The notes under the pieces: generated by a model
The model's database searches: none
Told to the model about the DNA's origin: nothing
What the model saw: only the letters and a program-made list of their open reading frames with translations
Shown here: positions 7,653 to 15,846 of the stretch, piece after piece
How positions within the stretch are numbered: position 1 is the first letter of the stretch
Layout: each line of letters starts with the position of its first letter
Made by a program: the position numbers and the translations under genes
Assembly: GCA_014695295.1 (NCBI GenBank)
Contig: JACJNY010000058.1
Span: 1-50,601 of the forward strand
Source of the DNA: Microcoleus sp. FACHB-61
Lineage (GTDB): Bacteria; Cyanobacteriota; Cyanobacteriia; Cyanobacteriales; Microcoleaceae
Direction: 5' to 3'
Length of the DNA: 50,601 nt

Positions 7653-8276
7653 ATGATTAGCTATCTCAAAGGCACAGTCGCCGATATCGCCAAAGGCAGC
7701 AACCGCGTCATCCTGACTCTGGAAGTCAATCAAATCGGCTATGAAATCCAAATTTTGCCCCGCGTGACCGGTCAATTGCCGGCATCCGGCGAAGTCGCCC
7801 AAATTTTTACCCACCAGCAAGTTAAGGAAGACCAAATCGTATTGTACGGTTTTGGCAGCGCGGCAGAACGCGATTTGTTTCGGCAGTTGACGAGTGTTAG
7901 CGGTGTTGGAGCTCAACTGGCGATCGCACTTCTCGATACTTTAGGATTGCAAGATTTAGTCCAGGCGATCGTCGGCGGTAACACCCGCATCCTCGCCAAA
8001 ACCCCGGGCGTGGGTACAAAAACCGCAGAACGTCTCGCCCTGGAACTCAAAAGCAAACTCTCGGAATGGCGACAGCAAGCAGGTTTGACAACTTCAGTCG
8101 CCGCCGGAGTCCCCCCAGCTATTCAAGAAGAAGTCGAGATGATCCTGCTGGCGATGGGATACACTGCGGCTGAAGTCTTGCAAGCGCTGCAAACCCTGAG
8201 TCAAGACAGCACTTTGTCCGCCAAAGGTGATGCGGATGATTGGATACGTGAGGCGATCGCCTATTTGAGCCGATAG
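7653..8276 (+). CDS. ruvA: Holliday junction branch migration complex subunit RuvA
   Basis: The protein is 207 residues, the usual RuvA length. Domain I is an OB fold ([25 protein letters not shown]). Domain II carries two helix-hairpin-helix motifs ([17 protein letters not shown] near residue 80 and [20 protein letters not shown] near residue 115). Domain III is the short three-helix RuvB-contacting domain ([20 protein letters not shown]). RuvA tetramers bind four-way junctions and load the RuvB motor during recombinational repair. As is common in cyanobacteria, ruvB and ruvC are not adjacent. The start ATG lies 19 bases after the dead toxin gene. A short hairpin and a repeat element follow the stop. 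Confidence 0.95.
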   Translation: MISYLKGTVADIAKGSNRVILTLEVNQIGYEIQILPRVTGQLPASGEVAQIFTHQQVKEDQIVLYGFGSAAERDLFRQLTSVSGVGAQLAIALLDTLGLQDLVQAIVGGNTRILAKTPGVGTKTAERLALELKSKLSEWRQQAGLTTSVAAGVPPAIQEEVEMILLAMGYTAAEVLQALQTLSQDSTLSAKGDADDWIREAIAYLSR

Positions 8277-8283
8277 CAACTCT

Positions 8284-8340
8284 GGACATGGCGATGTCGT
8301 TTCCTTACTCCCAAATAATCATATTAATTGTAGGGAATCC
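8284..8340. repeat. Palindromic dispersed element, copy A
   Basis: GACAT-GGCG-ATGTC is followed by GTTTCCTTAC and, after an A/T-rich gap, by ATTGTAGGGAAT. The same order (palindrome, GTTTCCCTAC, then ATTGTAGGGA) recurs at 9672-9739, on the other side of the CRISPR array. Confidence 0.55.
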
Positions 8341-8452
8341 GTTTTTATGTTTTGTCATCGCGGGCGATCGGGCAGGTAGAAACTTGGGGTTCTGGCCCGC
8401 CGGTGACTCAACCGCCAACTTCGGTAATTGTCTAAAGTATTTTTTTTGACAC

Positions 8453-8481
8453 TTGACCGCTAGGGAAATCTAGGTTACTAT
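8453..8481 (+). promoter_or_regulatory. Predicted sigma-70 promoter of the CRISPR leader
   Basis: TTGACC (8453-8458) and TACTAT (8476-8481) are separated by 17 bases, with a second TTGACA just upstream (8446-8451). It points toward the CRISPR array, whose first repeat is about 320 bases downstream. No protein gene lies between. Confidence 0.5.
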
Positions 8482-8803
8482 TACGCCATTGCTAGATTCT
8501 AGTTGTAAATCCACACAAGCCAATACAAACTTGTCGTGTTAATTACTATCTAAATCAACAGCACCAGTACCTAGAAAATTAAATAGATTAGAGCAGTGTT
8601 TCAGCGCTTCAATCATTTAGCTGTGCGATCGCCTCGCTAAATGGCTGAAACACCGATTATCTCGTATAGGCGGCCGTTTACTTGTCCCGTAAGGGTTTCA
8701 GCGATTTTTGAGAGCTGATTTTCGGCTCTAAGTGAGCTGAGCATCAGAGGCGGTCGGAAATGCCTTCTGAAGCCTTTACTGGGTAAGGTTTTCAAAACGA
8801 GGG
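8482..8803 (+). promoter_or_regulatory. CRISPR leader region
   Basis: This non-coding stretch lies at the 5-prime end of the array, opposite the degenerate repeats. It holds a long inverted repeat (8596-8653): GTGTTTCAGC and CATTTAGC pair with GCTAAATG and GCTGAAACAC around a HIP1 site. It also holds GTAAGGGTTTCAGCG (about 8689-8704), and a hairpin next to the first repeat built from GAAGCCTTTAC and GTAAGGTTTTC (about 8769-8793). AAACCCTTAC/GTAAGGGTTT-type hairpins beside the first repeat are, as I recall, a frequent leader feature in cyanobacteria. Confidence 0.6.
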
Positions 8804-9645
8804 ATCGCAATTCACTTTTCCCCGCCAGGGGATTGAAACACCCACCCAAAGTCTACCATCTGTGGAAGGCCCCAGTACAGTCGCAATTCACTTTTCCCCG
8901 CAAGGGGATTGAAACACAGTCTGTTACTAAGTCATAAACCTCTCTATACAAAGTCGCAATTCACTTTTCCCCGCAAGGGGATTGAAACACGTGATAGAAT
9001 TGGGTATTGTAGTTCTCCATTACCTGTCGCCATTCACTTTTCCCCGCAAGGGGATTGAAACACGTGATAACCCTGTGTACACGGAAGCCTTCTGTAGTCG
9101 CAATTCACTTTTCCCCGCAAGGGGATTGAAACCCTTGAGCAAACTTAATAATATCTGCTTCTCCACATAACCTCGCAATTCACTTTTCCCCGCGAGGGGA
9201 TTGAAACCCGTTGCTGCTGCCCTTTGGTGCTGGCATATCTTTTTGTCGCAATTCACTTTTCCCCGCAAGGGGATTGAACTATACCGTTGTTTCCTTCAAC
9301 CAAGATGTTGGTCTTGTCGCAATTCACTTTTCCCCGCAAGGGGATTGAAACTCAATTATCACTCCGGATGTGGCAAAATGACCGATGAGTCGCAATTCAC
9401 TTTTCCTCGCAAGGGGATTGAAACTGGCAAGCTGTAATCTCGGTACAGAATTGTTGCCAATGTGTCCCAATTCACTTTTCCCCGCAAGGGGATTGAAACT
9501 CACATCTGCCTGAGTTAGAGGATTTAGCGCACTTAGAGTCGCAATTTATTTGTCCCCGCAAGGGGATTGAAACTGGAAGTTGTCGGTTGTCCAATCTTCA
9601 ACAGCTCCAGTTGCAATTTACTTTTCCCAGCAAGGGGATTCATAT
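8804..9645 (+). CRISPR. CRISPR array, 12 repeats of 36 bp and 11 spacers, no adjacent cas genes
   Basis: Repeats begin GTCGCAATTCACTTTT, carry the inner palindrome CCCCGCAAGGGG and end ATTGAAAC. They start at 8804, 8880, 8953, 9026, 9097, 9172, 9245, 9316, 9389, 9464, 9538 and 9610. Spacers are 35 to 40 bases. The ATTGAAAC 3-prime end fixes the orientation as plus strand with the leader at the low-coordinate side. Repeats at 9026, 9172, 9389 and 9464 have single changes. The one at 9245 lacks an A near its end, and those at 9538 and 9610 are clearly degenerate, marking the old distal end. The repeat class is the type I-D/III kind common in cyanobacteria and would need a Cas6 from elsewhere. 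No cas gene is present in the 50 kb. Confidence 0.97.
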
Positions 9646-9671
9646 CAATTCCGGCTGCGCCGACATGATAT

Positions 9672-9739
9672 GGAGGAGACGGCAGTGCCGTTTCCCTACC
9701 CCGATCGATTGTAGGGACTAAGGCACTGCCGTGTCCTCC
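9672..9739. repeat. Palindromic dispersed element, copy B
   Basis: Long inverted arms, GGAGGAGACGGCAGTGCC and GGCACTGCCGTGTCCTCC (about 16 of 18 paired), enclose GTTTCCCTACCCC and TTGTAGGGA. It is related to copy A at 8284-8340, so the CRISPR locus sits between two members of one element family. Confidence 0.7.
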
Positions 9740-9861
9740 GTTTGTATCTCGCTCTAGGAACTCTTGCACCAAAAAATTCATCTCGCACACTGCACCCTTG
9801 TCCATTCCCTGTGGTACAATTGCAGATTGTGACATCGTACAAAAAAAACTAAAATCAATTC

Positions 9862-10131
9862 ATGGCTCTTACACAACAGCGCAAACAAGAAATCATGGGC
9901 GACTTCCAAACCCATGAAACCGATACCGGCTCAGCAGATGTCCAAGTCGCCATGCTGACCGATCGCATCACAAAACTCAGCGCCCACCTGAAAATCAACC
10001 AAAAAGACTTCGCCTCCCGGCGCGGTTTGATGATGATGATCAGCCGCCGCAAGCGCCTGCTAGCATACATCCAAAAGGAAAATGTCGATCGCTACAAAGC
10101 ATTGATTGCCCGTCTAGGCATTCGCGGCTAA
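9862..10131 (+). CDS. rpsO: 30S ribosomal protein S15
   Basis: The 89-residue protein shows the S15 signature throughout: QETGSADVQVA-like HETDTGSADVQVAMLTDRI, then LSAHLKINQKDFASRRGL, then MMMISRRKRLLAYIQKENVDRY and the C-terminal LGIRG. S15 binds 16S rRNA early in assembly of the small-subunit platform, and its length is standard. The ATG at 9862 has no obvious Shine-Dalgarno sequence, which is common in cyanobacteria. It is followed on the same strand, after 95 bases, by the PAM68-like gene, and the two may be co-transcribed. Confidence 0.97.
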   Translation: MALTQQRKQEIMGDFQTHETDTGSADVQVAMLTDRITKLSAHLKINQKDFASRRGLMMMISRRKRLLAYIQKENVDRYKALIARLGIRG

Positions 10132-10226
10132 ACACCAAAGCCAAAATTTGCGACAATATTCTTTAATCTTGGACAAACACCAAGACTTATTGAAAAATGT
10201 TCGAGATTTCAGGTTAGAGATAAAAT

Positions 10227-10700
10227 ATGTCCTCCGAACCACCCCGCAAGCGCTTGCCCTTTGAACCGGCAACAAATCGTAAAAAAACGCCTAAAAAGCC
10301 CCCAGAACCTCAAGCAAGCGTAGCCTTAGAGTCGGATTCTGCCGACAAGCAACCGAAAGCTAACAAAACCGGAAAACAGGCGCAATCCATCCCAGAAGTA
10401 GTCAGCCAACGCATGATATCCCGCATAGCGGTATTCTGCGGCATACCGACACTCCTGGGAATGTGCACATTTTTTGTCAGCTATTTTATAGTCAGCAAAG
10501 GCTTGTTCGATCTGCCCAACACAGCAGTATTGCTGGTAAGCATGGGCTGTTTTGGTCTGGGCGTTCTGGGATTAAGCTACGGAGTCCTCTCGGCTTCCTG
10601 GGATGAAGAAATTTCAGGAAGCACTCTGGGGTGGGAAGAATTTAATACCAATTTTGGACGGATGCGAGAAGCGTGGCGCGCGGCCAAACCAAAAAATTAG
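10227..10700 (+). CDS. PAM68-family photosystem II assembly protein
   Basis: The 157-residue protein has a long, basic and Pro-rich N-terminal tail (residues 1-60, RKRLPFEPATNRKKTPKKPP). Two transmembrane helices follow (about 70-92, IAVFCGIPTLLGMCTFFVSYFIV; and about 101-123, AVLLVSMGCFGLGVLGLSYGVLS), then the conserved tail SASWDEEISGSTLGWEEF and a final NFGRMREAW. This is the PAM68 (DUF3464) layout. In plants and Synechocystis the family acts in thylakoids in early photosystem II assembly (chlorophyll insertion into CP47). It follows rpsO on the same strand. A heptamer tandem repeat begins at its stop codon. Confidence 0.88.
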   Translation: MSSEPPRKRLPFEPATNRKKTPKKPPEPQASVALESDSADKQPKANKTGKQAQSIPEVVSQRMISRIAVFCGIPTLLGMCTFFVSYFIVSKGLFDLPNTAVLLVSMGCFGLGVLGLSYGVLSASWDEEISGSTLGWEEFNTNFGRMREAWRAAKPKN

Positions 10701-10737
10701 TCATTAGTTATTAGTTATTAGTCATTAGTCATTAGCT
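10697..10737. repeat. Heptamer tandem repeat (TTAGTCA/TTAGTTA)
   Basis: About five copies of TTAGTYA in tandem directly after the PAM68-like gene stop. The same heptamer family is found at 46204-46240 and, inverted, at 46335-46408. Confidence 0.85.
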
Positions 10738-10912
10738 AACAACTAAGGTGTTAACGATCTAGAGTTTGTCTTTGGGGAGGGAACAAGAACCCGCCCCGCA
10801 ACAATGCTAAAAATACTGATATAAATAGATTCTCGATCGCCATTGCATCTATTTTTCTCAGTGCATCAGTGTCATAATCCGTTTCTAGCCCAACTAAACA
10901 GGCAAAAAAAAT

Positions 10913-11974
10913 ATGATTATTGTAATGAAAGCCGGCACTCCAGAAGCCGAGATCGATCGACTAGACGAAGACCTCCGCACTAACTGGGGTTTGATACCAG
11001 AAAAAATCGTCGGCCGTTACAAAGTTGTTATGGGTTTGGTAGGCGACACCGCCGAGCTCGAACCTCTGCAACTGCGCGAAATGAGCACCTGGATTGAAGA
11101 AGTGCTGCGCGTGGAAAAACCCTACAAACGCGCTTCTATCGAGTACCGCCAAGGAGAAGCCAGCACAGTAGAAGTTGCTACTCCTTTAGGAACTGTGATG
11201 ATCGGCTTGCACCACCCGATCGCGATCGTAGCAGGCCCTTGCTCGGTCGAAAACGAAGAAATGATTGTCGAAACGGCAATGCGCGTCAAAGCTGCTGGAG
11301 CTCATTTTCTCCGTGGTGGCGCGTACAAACCGAGAACTTCCCCCTACGCTTTCCAAGGTCACGGCGAGAGTGCTTTGGGATTGCTAGCTGCGGCCCGGGA
11401 AGCTAGCGGTTTGGGAATTATCACTGAAGTTATGGATGCGGCGGACTTAAGTGCGATCGTAGAAGTAGCCGATGTAATCCAAGTCGGGGCGAGAAATATG
11501 CAGAATTTCTCACTGTTGAAGAAAGTCGGAGCTCAAGACAAACCAATTTTGCTGAAGCGCGGCATTTCCGCAACCATTGAAGAATGGTTGATGGCTGCGG
11601 AGTATATCATGGCTTCTGGCAATCCGAACGTGATTTTGTGCGAGCGCGGAATTCGCGGGTATGACAGGCAATATACACGCAATACGCTAGATTTGTCGGC
11701 AGTACCAGTATTGCGGACTCTGACTCACTTACCGATTATGGTTGACCCGAGTCACGGCACCGGTTGGGCGCAGTTTGTACCCTCGATGGCCTTTGCTTCG
11801 ATCGCCTCTGGTACTGATTCGCTGATGATTGAAGTGCACCCGAATCCGAAAAAAGCTTTGTCTGACGGGCCGCAATCTTTAACGCCGGATCAGTTCGACA
11901 AGTTGATGGAAGAATTGGCGGTGATTGGTAAAGTCATGGGACGTTGGCCGCAGCCCGTGCCAGTTTTGGCATAG
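10913..11974 (+). CDS. aroF: 3-deoxy-7-phosphoheptulonate (DAHP) synthase, AroF type
   Basis: The 353-residue protein catalyses the first step of the shikimate pathway, condensing phosphoenolpyruvate with erythrose 4-phosphate. The N-terminal 75 residues (MIIVMKAGTPEAEIDRL..) are the ferredoxin-like domain of the type I-beta class. The barrel then carries IAIVAGPCSVENEE, LRGGAYKPRTSPYAFQG, VIQVGARNMQNFSLLKK, KPILLKRGISATIEEWLMAAEYI, VILCERGIRGY, PIMVDPSHGTG and MIEVHPNPKKALSDGPQSL, with the metal-binding Cys, His, Glu and Asp in place. The ATG at 10913 fits the family; a second Met four codons in is an alternative. A strong terminator follows at 12014. The gene looks monocistronic. Confidence 0.96.
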   Translation: MIIVMKAGTPEAEIDRLDEDLRTNWGLIPEKIVGRYKVVMGLVGDTAELEPLQLREMSTWIEEVLRVEKPYKRASIEYRQGEASTVEVATPLGTVMIGLHHPIAIVAGPCSVENEEMIVETAMRVKAAGAHFLRGGAYKPRTSPYAFQGHGESALGLLAAAREASGLGIITEVMDAADLSAIVEVADVIQVGARNMQNFSLLKKVGAQDKPILLKRGISATIEEWLMAAEYIMASGNPNVILCERGIRGYDRQYTRNTLDLSAVPVLRTLTHLPIMVDPSHGTGWAQFVPSMAFASIASGTDSLMIEVHPNPKKALSDGPQSLTPDQFDKLMEELAVIGKVMGRWPQPVPVLA

Positions 11975-12013
11975 AAACAGGCGAAACGCCTAACGTAAAA
12001 TGCGATCGCGGTT

Positions 12014-12047
12014 AAATCCCCGACTTCTTAAAGAAGTCGGGGATTTT
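12014..12047 (+). terminator. Intrinsic terminator after aroF
   Basis: A long perfect stem, AATCCCCGACTTC / GAAGTCGGGGATT, with a tight loop is followed by TTTTG. It lies 40 bases after the aroF stop. Confidence 0.88.
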
Positions 12048-12154
12048 GTTATTCGGTTTTTGGAATAGAGGCCCAGGGGCGATCGTACTTCTAGGAAAGT
12101 TGGGAAATTTTGTATAATTGATATTTGAATTAATTAGCGAGAGGGCTGGGAGTC

Positions 12155-12715
12155 ATGGTAGGCATCGGAACCAAACTCACTTTAGCAGAATTTCTAGCTT
12201 TGCCCGACGGAGATGTATATTGTGAGTTTGTAGATGGTGAAGCAGTCCCCAAAGTGTCTCCAAAATATTTTCATTCGACTTTACAGTTTACTTTGTGTCG
12301 CCTGATTCGTGTATGGTGTAAAGGACGCGGGCGAGTGCTTCCAGAATGGGCAATTTTGTTAAAACGTCAGGATAAAGATTGGGCACCTGTTCCCGATTTA
12401 ACGTACATTTCTTATGAACGTCTGCCGAAAAGTTGGCGGCGAAATGAAGCTTGTCCCGCAATTCCTGAACTGGTGATTGAGATTATATCGCCGGATCAAA
12501 GTATGAAGGAATTTGAAGAGAAGGCGAAAGATTATTTGGCGGCGGGCGTTCCGCGAGTTTGGGCGATCGATCCAGAGGCTATTTTAATTAAAAGTTTTTT
12601 GACTGATGGTTCTAGTCAAGTTTATACGGATAATACACTAATTTTGGATGAGTTGCTGCCTGGTTTGGAGTTGACAACTAGACAGATTTTTGAAGAAGCG
12701 GAATTGATTGATTGA
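12155..12715 (+). CDS. Uma2-family (DUF820) predicted PD-(D/E)XK endonuclease
   Basis: The 186-residue protein has the Uma2 layout. It opens with LTLAEFLALPDGDVYCEFVDGEAV, where the Glu lies in the strand that starts the nuclease fold. Then come VPDLTYIS (the catalytic Asp), IPELVIEIISPDQSMKEFEEK (the E-x-K type block), YLAAGVPRVWAIDPEA, and a closing strand region. The family is very expanded in filamentous cyanobacteria; its biological role is not established, though the restriction-endonuclease fold is clear. The start ATG and about 60 bases upstream are duplicated, inverted, at 1021-1144. A second member lies at 47886. The gene stands alone after the aroF terminator. Confidence 0.9.
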   Translation: MVGIGTKLTLAEFLALPDGDVYCEFVDGEAVPKVSPKYFHSTLQFTLCRLIRVWCKGRGRVLPEWAILLKRQDKDWAPVPDLTYISYERLPKSWRRNEACPAIPELVIEIISPDQSMKEFEEKAKDYLAAGVPRVWAIDPEAILIKSFLTDGSSQVYTDNTLILDELLPGLELTTRQIFEEAELID

Positions 12716-12757
12716 GGGCGATCGTACTCTGTGCAAGATACAGCATATTAGAGCGCG

Positions 12758-12820
12758 AGAAACCGGGTTTATTGAACAGAATCAGTAATGATGCGAGAAC
12801 TCTAAAGAAACCCGGTTTCT
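12758..12820. repeat. Palindromic dispersed repeat (AGAAACCGGGTTT family)
   Basis: AGAAACCGGGTTT (12758-12770) and AAACCCGGTTTCT (12808-12820) form inverted arms around about 37 bases. The same arms recur at 31591-31650 and 43374-43437, with a single arm at 25825-25841. Confidence 0.7.
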
Positions 12821-12896
12821 GGGCTGTAATTCATAAGCCTGGAATAAGCTGTATGTACTATGGTTTTTTGGCGCTTACCCGTTATTCATTGAATTA

Positions 12897-13010
12897 GCGG
12901 GCACTTTGATTTAAGATTGTTTCAATTTGATTTTGTACTTGTTCAAGTTCCCGACGTTTGTCAGCCAGCCAAACCTTTTCGGCTTCGCATTCTGCTTGAT
13001 TTTGGCGATC
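12897..13010 (-). pseudogene. Relic of a coiled-coil gene C-terminus
   Basis: On the minus strand one frame reads QAECEAEKVWLADKRRELEQ then VQNQIETILNQSAR and a stop at 12897. It is a heptad-like, Glu/Gln/Arg-rich coiled coil. The frame is closed by a stop just upstream (near 13015) and has no start. Such tails are common at the end of cyanobacterial Uma2 or other coiled-coil proteins, so this may be another gene remnant. The rest of 12825-13176 shows nothing I can support. Confidence 0.35.
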
Positions 13011-13176
13011 GCGTTACAAGATAACCGCAAAATTTATCAAAGTACCGTCTTATGAATCATGAAAAGCAAGCAGAATTTCACTTTGGCAAACCCCTGATAT
13101 TAACAGTTAGTAAGCGATTCCTTCTTCTGTCCAGTCTTCTTCAACAGACTTCTTTCCAACCCCCACCCTGCTAAAC

Positions 13177-13260
13177 CCGACTTTTTCCAACTCAACGGGG
13201 CGACAAAAGTGCCGACTTTTCTAGACTGACAAATTTTGGCTTCCGTGACATCATGTAAAT
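13177..13260 (+). promoter_or_regulatory. Control region shared with the M23/RTX gene, copy 1
   Basis: The order CCGACTTTTTCCAACTC (13177-13193), CCGACTTTT (13212-13220), AGACTGACAAATT (13223-13235), TTGGCT (13236-13241), 14 bases, TAAAT (13256-13260) recurs upstream of the peptidase gene at 17219-17342. TTGGYT and TAAAT with equal 14-base spacing may be promoter boxes or an operator. The start of the Cys-rich peptide gene follows 38 bases later. Confidence 0.5.
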
Positions 13261-13297
13261 AGGTTAAGTTAATCAAGTAAAAAAACGGAGTTAATCA

Positions 13298-13510
13298 ATG
13301 CGTTTTGGATTTTTGAGTTTTGGTTTACTGGTTCTCTCAGGAGCGATAATTGCCGTAGATGTCGCACCTTCTCTAGCAGCAGCAAGCGCCCAAACAAACA
13401 GAGAGTTGTCACAGTCGCAGGCACAAGAGCGATCGCAGCAGCTAATTGCCTGTAGCTGCACTCCCTCAAGCTGCAGTTGTAGTAGCCGTCCTAGTCGCCG
13501 TCGTAGATAG
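13298..13510 (+). CDS. Small secreted Cys-rich peptide, 70 residues
   Basis: The ATG at 13298 is preceded by a good Shine-Dalgarno (CGGAG, 8 bases upstream). Residues 1-29 are a clear Sec signal peptide (MRFGFLSFGLLVLSGAIIAV, cleavage near SLAAASA). The mature chain is Gln/Ser/Glu-rich. It ends in a dense cysteine cluster, ACSCTPSSCSCSS (four Cys in about 11 residues), followed by RPSRRRR. A terminator follows at 13518. I know no family for it. The Cys pattern could bind metal, form disulfides in the periplasm, or be a precursor peptide substrate; none of these is shown. Its control region resembles that of the M23/RTX gene at 17377, and the kinase and STAND genes lie between them on the other strand. 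Confidence 0.65.
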   Translation: MRFGFLSFGLLVLSGAIIAVDVAPSLAAASAQTNRELSQSQAQERSQQLIACSCTPSSCSCSSRPSRRRR

Positions 13511-13517
13511 GATAATT

Positions 13518-13544
13518 AGCAGCTATCGAGTGACTGCTGTTTTT
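13518..13544 (+). terminator. Intrinsic terminator of the Cys-rich peptide gene
   Basis: AGCAG and CTGCT form a 5-bp stem over an 11-base loop, followed by GTTTTT. It lies 8 bases after the stop. The stem is short, so confidence is moderate. Confidence 0.55.
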
Positions 13545-13660
13545 AGATAGTTGAGGATTGGGTATAAAAGAATAGTCTTTTTTCAGTCCAATCCTCTGTT
13601 TGTATAACTTAATTGGTAGATCGATTCACCAACAAACTTGCTTGCTGCTACTAAGCTTTA

Positions 13661-15667
13661 TTAACGAGGAATACTCCAAATCCTAACAGAACTATCTGGA
13701 CTGCCACTGGCAAGAGTCTGCCCATCGGGGCTAAAAGCAACAGAATAAACCCAATTTGAATGTCCGGTCAGAGTTTGCAATAATTCGCCAGTACGCAGAT
13801 TCCAAAGTCTAATGGAGTTGTCATAACTGCCACTTGCCAGAGTTTGCCCATCCGGGCTGATAGCAAGACACCAAACCGAGCTCAGATGTCCAGTAAGAGT
13901 GCGCTGCAATTCCCCTGTTTTCGGATTCCACAGTTTAATACTATTTTCAGCAGTACCGCTAACTTCGTTCCTGCCACTACTGCTAACAAGGGTTTGACCG
14001 TCAGGACTAAAAGCGACAGACAAAACTTGCGCTGAATGTCCTTTAAGAGTGCGGATTAATTTCCTACTATTCAGACTCCACAACTTAATAGTCAGATCGT
14101 CACTACCGCTAGCAAGGGTTTTACCATCAGGATTAAAAGCGACCGAAGTAACGTGGTTAGTATGTCCGTAAAAAGTATAAAGCAGCTCTCCTGTATTAAC
14201 ACGCCACAGTTTGATTGTTTTGTCATGGCTGCCACTAGCAACGGTCAGACCATCAGGGCTAAAAGCAATCGATCTAACATCGCTAGAATGACCTTTGAGG
14301 GTGCCCAAAAGCATCCCAGTATCTAGATTCCATAACTTAATTGTTGTGTCCTTCTCATTTTTCGCGTCCTCCTCTAGTTGCGGTCCGGTAGCCAGCAATT
14401 TTCCATCCGGACCGATCGCAACTGACCAAAGCTTTGATGAAGCTCTAGATAGTTTTTTAATGACTTTCCCTGTACGCCAATTGTAAAGTTCGATCGGTTC
14501 CTCGTAACTACCTCTGATAAGGGTCTGTCCGTCAGGGCTAAAAGCAACTGAGGTGACTGCATCAAATACTTCCGAACCTCCTTTCAAGGTGTTGATTAGA
14601 GAAAGATTTTTTAAAGGTGCAGGAGATTGACCTTGTAAAGGAACAAATTTAGGTAAAATTAATACAGTGACGCTGGCAAATGCTGTTATTCCAATTCCGA
14701 CTAATGCTTTCTGGGTTGTAGCTAATGACTTCAGCCACTTTCTTTCAGTATTCAGCGGGCTAATTCCCTGTAACTCAGTGGGAGGAACTGCCGACAACCC
14801 TTCTGCACCAGGGCATTCAATCTTAGCTATAGCGTGTAAAATTGCTTCGGGATTTTTCGGTCTATTCTTGGGATAGAAAGCCATCAGCTCATCAATTAAA
14901 TCGGCCAGCAATCCCGAAATTTGTGGTGCTTTATCTCGCCAAATCACCTCTTCATATACCTCGTCTTCAAGGTTCGCTGGATTTTTTCCTGTTATAAGAA
15001 AGACAAAAGTGCGTCCCAAGGCGTAGAAATCGGATTGAGGCAGCGCTTTGCCGTTTTTTTGCTCGAACGGGGCGTAGCCTGGTGTATATATCTTTGTAAT
15101 TTCCCCCTCATTCTCGTCCGCAATTTTTGCAAGGTAAGTGTTTGTGATTATCCGCACTGCTCCAAAGTCGATTAACACCAGTTGACCGTCAGGTTTCAAT
15201 ATGATATTTGCTGGCTTAATATCTCGGTGAAAATAATGCTGCTGATGCAAGTAAGCTAGAATATTTACCAGTTGCTTTAACCAGTTAATTGCTTGTTGTT
15301 GGCTGATGGGTTGATAATCTCTCTGCTTTAGCCACTGCTGCAAATTCTGACCGTAAATTTTCTCCATCACTAGACAGTAAAGCGTGTTTTCTCCTTCTCG
15401 ATCTAGAAAATATCCGTGGGGTTCTACTTTAGGAATTCCTGGATGATCTAGTCGTATTAAGACATTAGCCTCTCGTTCAAACAGGGATACTGCTATTTGT
15501 TTTTCCTGCAAGTTTGAGCAATTCTCAAAATGCAGAACTTTGAGAATTTTTGGCGTCCCTTTCTCCTCAACAATATCAAAGATTTTGCCAAATCCTCCGC
15601 GAGTATCCAAATCTAACTCTTGCACAATACGATAGCGATTTTGAAGTATCAATCCAGGGTGAAGCAT
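13661..15667 (-). CDS. Serine/threonine protein kinase with C-terminal WD40 propeller
   Basis: The 668-residue protein is read from the ATG at 15667 (MLHPGLILQNRYRIVQEL, the usual opening of cyanobacterial Hanks kinases). The frame is open 37 codons further upstream, but that part is not kinase-like. The kinase domain spans about 10-275, with GGFGKIF as the Gly loop, PKILKVL with the ATP-binding Lys, HRDIKPAN as the catalytic loop and DFGAV for Mg. A single transmembrane helix (about 312-332, VGIGITAFASVTVLILP) precedes seven WD40 blades (repeated LWNLxTGxLxxTLxGHxxxVxSVAFSPDG). A cytoplasmic kinase tethered to a periplasmic or lumenal propeller is the likely topology. The gene is 180 bases downstream of the STAND gene on the same strand, and the two probably belong together. 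Substrates are unknown. Confidence 0.92.
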   Translation of the reverse strand: MLHPGLILQNRYRIVQELDLDTRGGFGKIFDIVEEKGTPKILKVLHFENCSNLQEKQIAVSLFEREANVLIRLDHPGIPKVEPHGYFLDREGENTLYCLVMEKIYGQNLQQWLKQRDYQPISQQQAINWLKQLVNILAYLHQQHYFHRDIKPANIILKPDGQLVLIDFGAVRIITNTYLAKIADENEGEITKIYTPGYAPFEQKNGKALPQSDFYALGRTFVFLITGKNPANLEDEVYEEVIWRDKAPQISGLLADLIDELMAFYPKNRPKNPEAILHAIAKIECPGAEGLSAVPPTELQGISPLNTERKWLKSLATTQKALVGIGITAFASVTVLILPKFVPLQGQSPAPLKNLSLINTLKGGSEVFDAVTSVAFSPDGQTLIRGSYEEPIELYNWRTGKVIKKLSRASSKLWSVAIGPDGKLLATGPQLEEDAKNEKDTTIKLWNLDTGMLLGTLKGHSSDVRSIAFSPDGLTVASGSHDKTIKLWRVNTGELLYTFYGHTNHVTSVAFNPDGKTLASGSDDLTIKLWSLNSRKLIRTLKGHSAQVLSVAFSPDGQTLVSSSGRNEVSGTAENSIKLWNPKTGELQRTLTGHLSSVWCLAISPDGQTLASGSYDNSIRLWNLRTGELLQTLTGHSNWVYSVAFSPDGQTLASGSPDSSVRIWSIPR

Positions 15668-15846
15668 GGCAGATAAAATATGCTTTATTTCAACACTTAG
15701 GACAGTTTTCGATCGCCAAAAGCGTAGGAGCGGGGTTTTAGGGCGATCGAGAACGAGGCAAACGCTAACAAAGCACACTATAGGCTTTCGGGAAAATCAA
15801 GGATTTCAGACTACGACCTAAAAACTGTCTGGTCTATTGTTATTTG

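Noticed and set aside
8982..9835. Several ORFs with repeated FTFPRKGIET or FNPLAGKSELR segments
   Set aside because: They are translations of CRISPR repeats and spacers in different frames.
12712..12897. 61-residue plus-strand ORF after Uma2
   Set aside because: It is mostly the palindromic GAAACCGGGTTT repeat and has no ribosome site or protein-like pattern.
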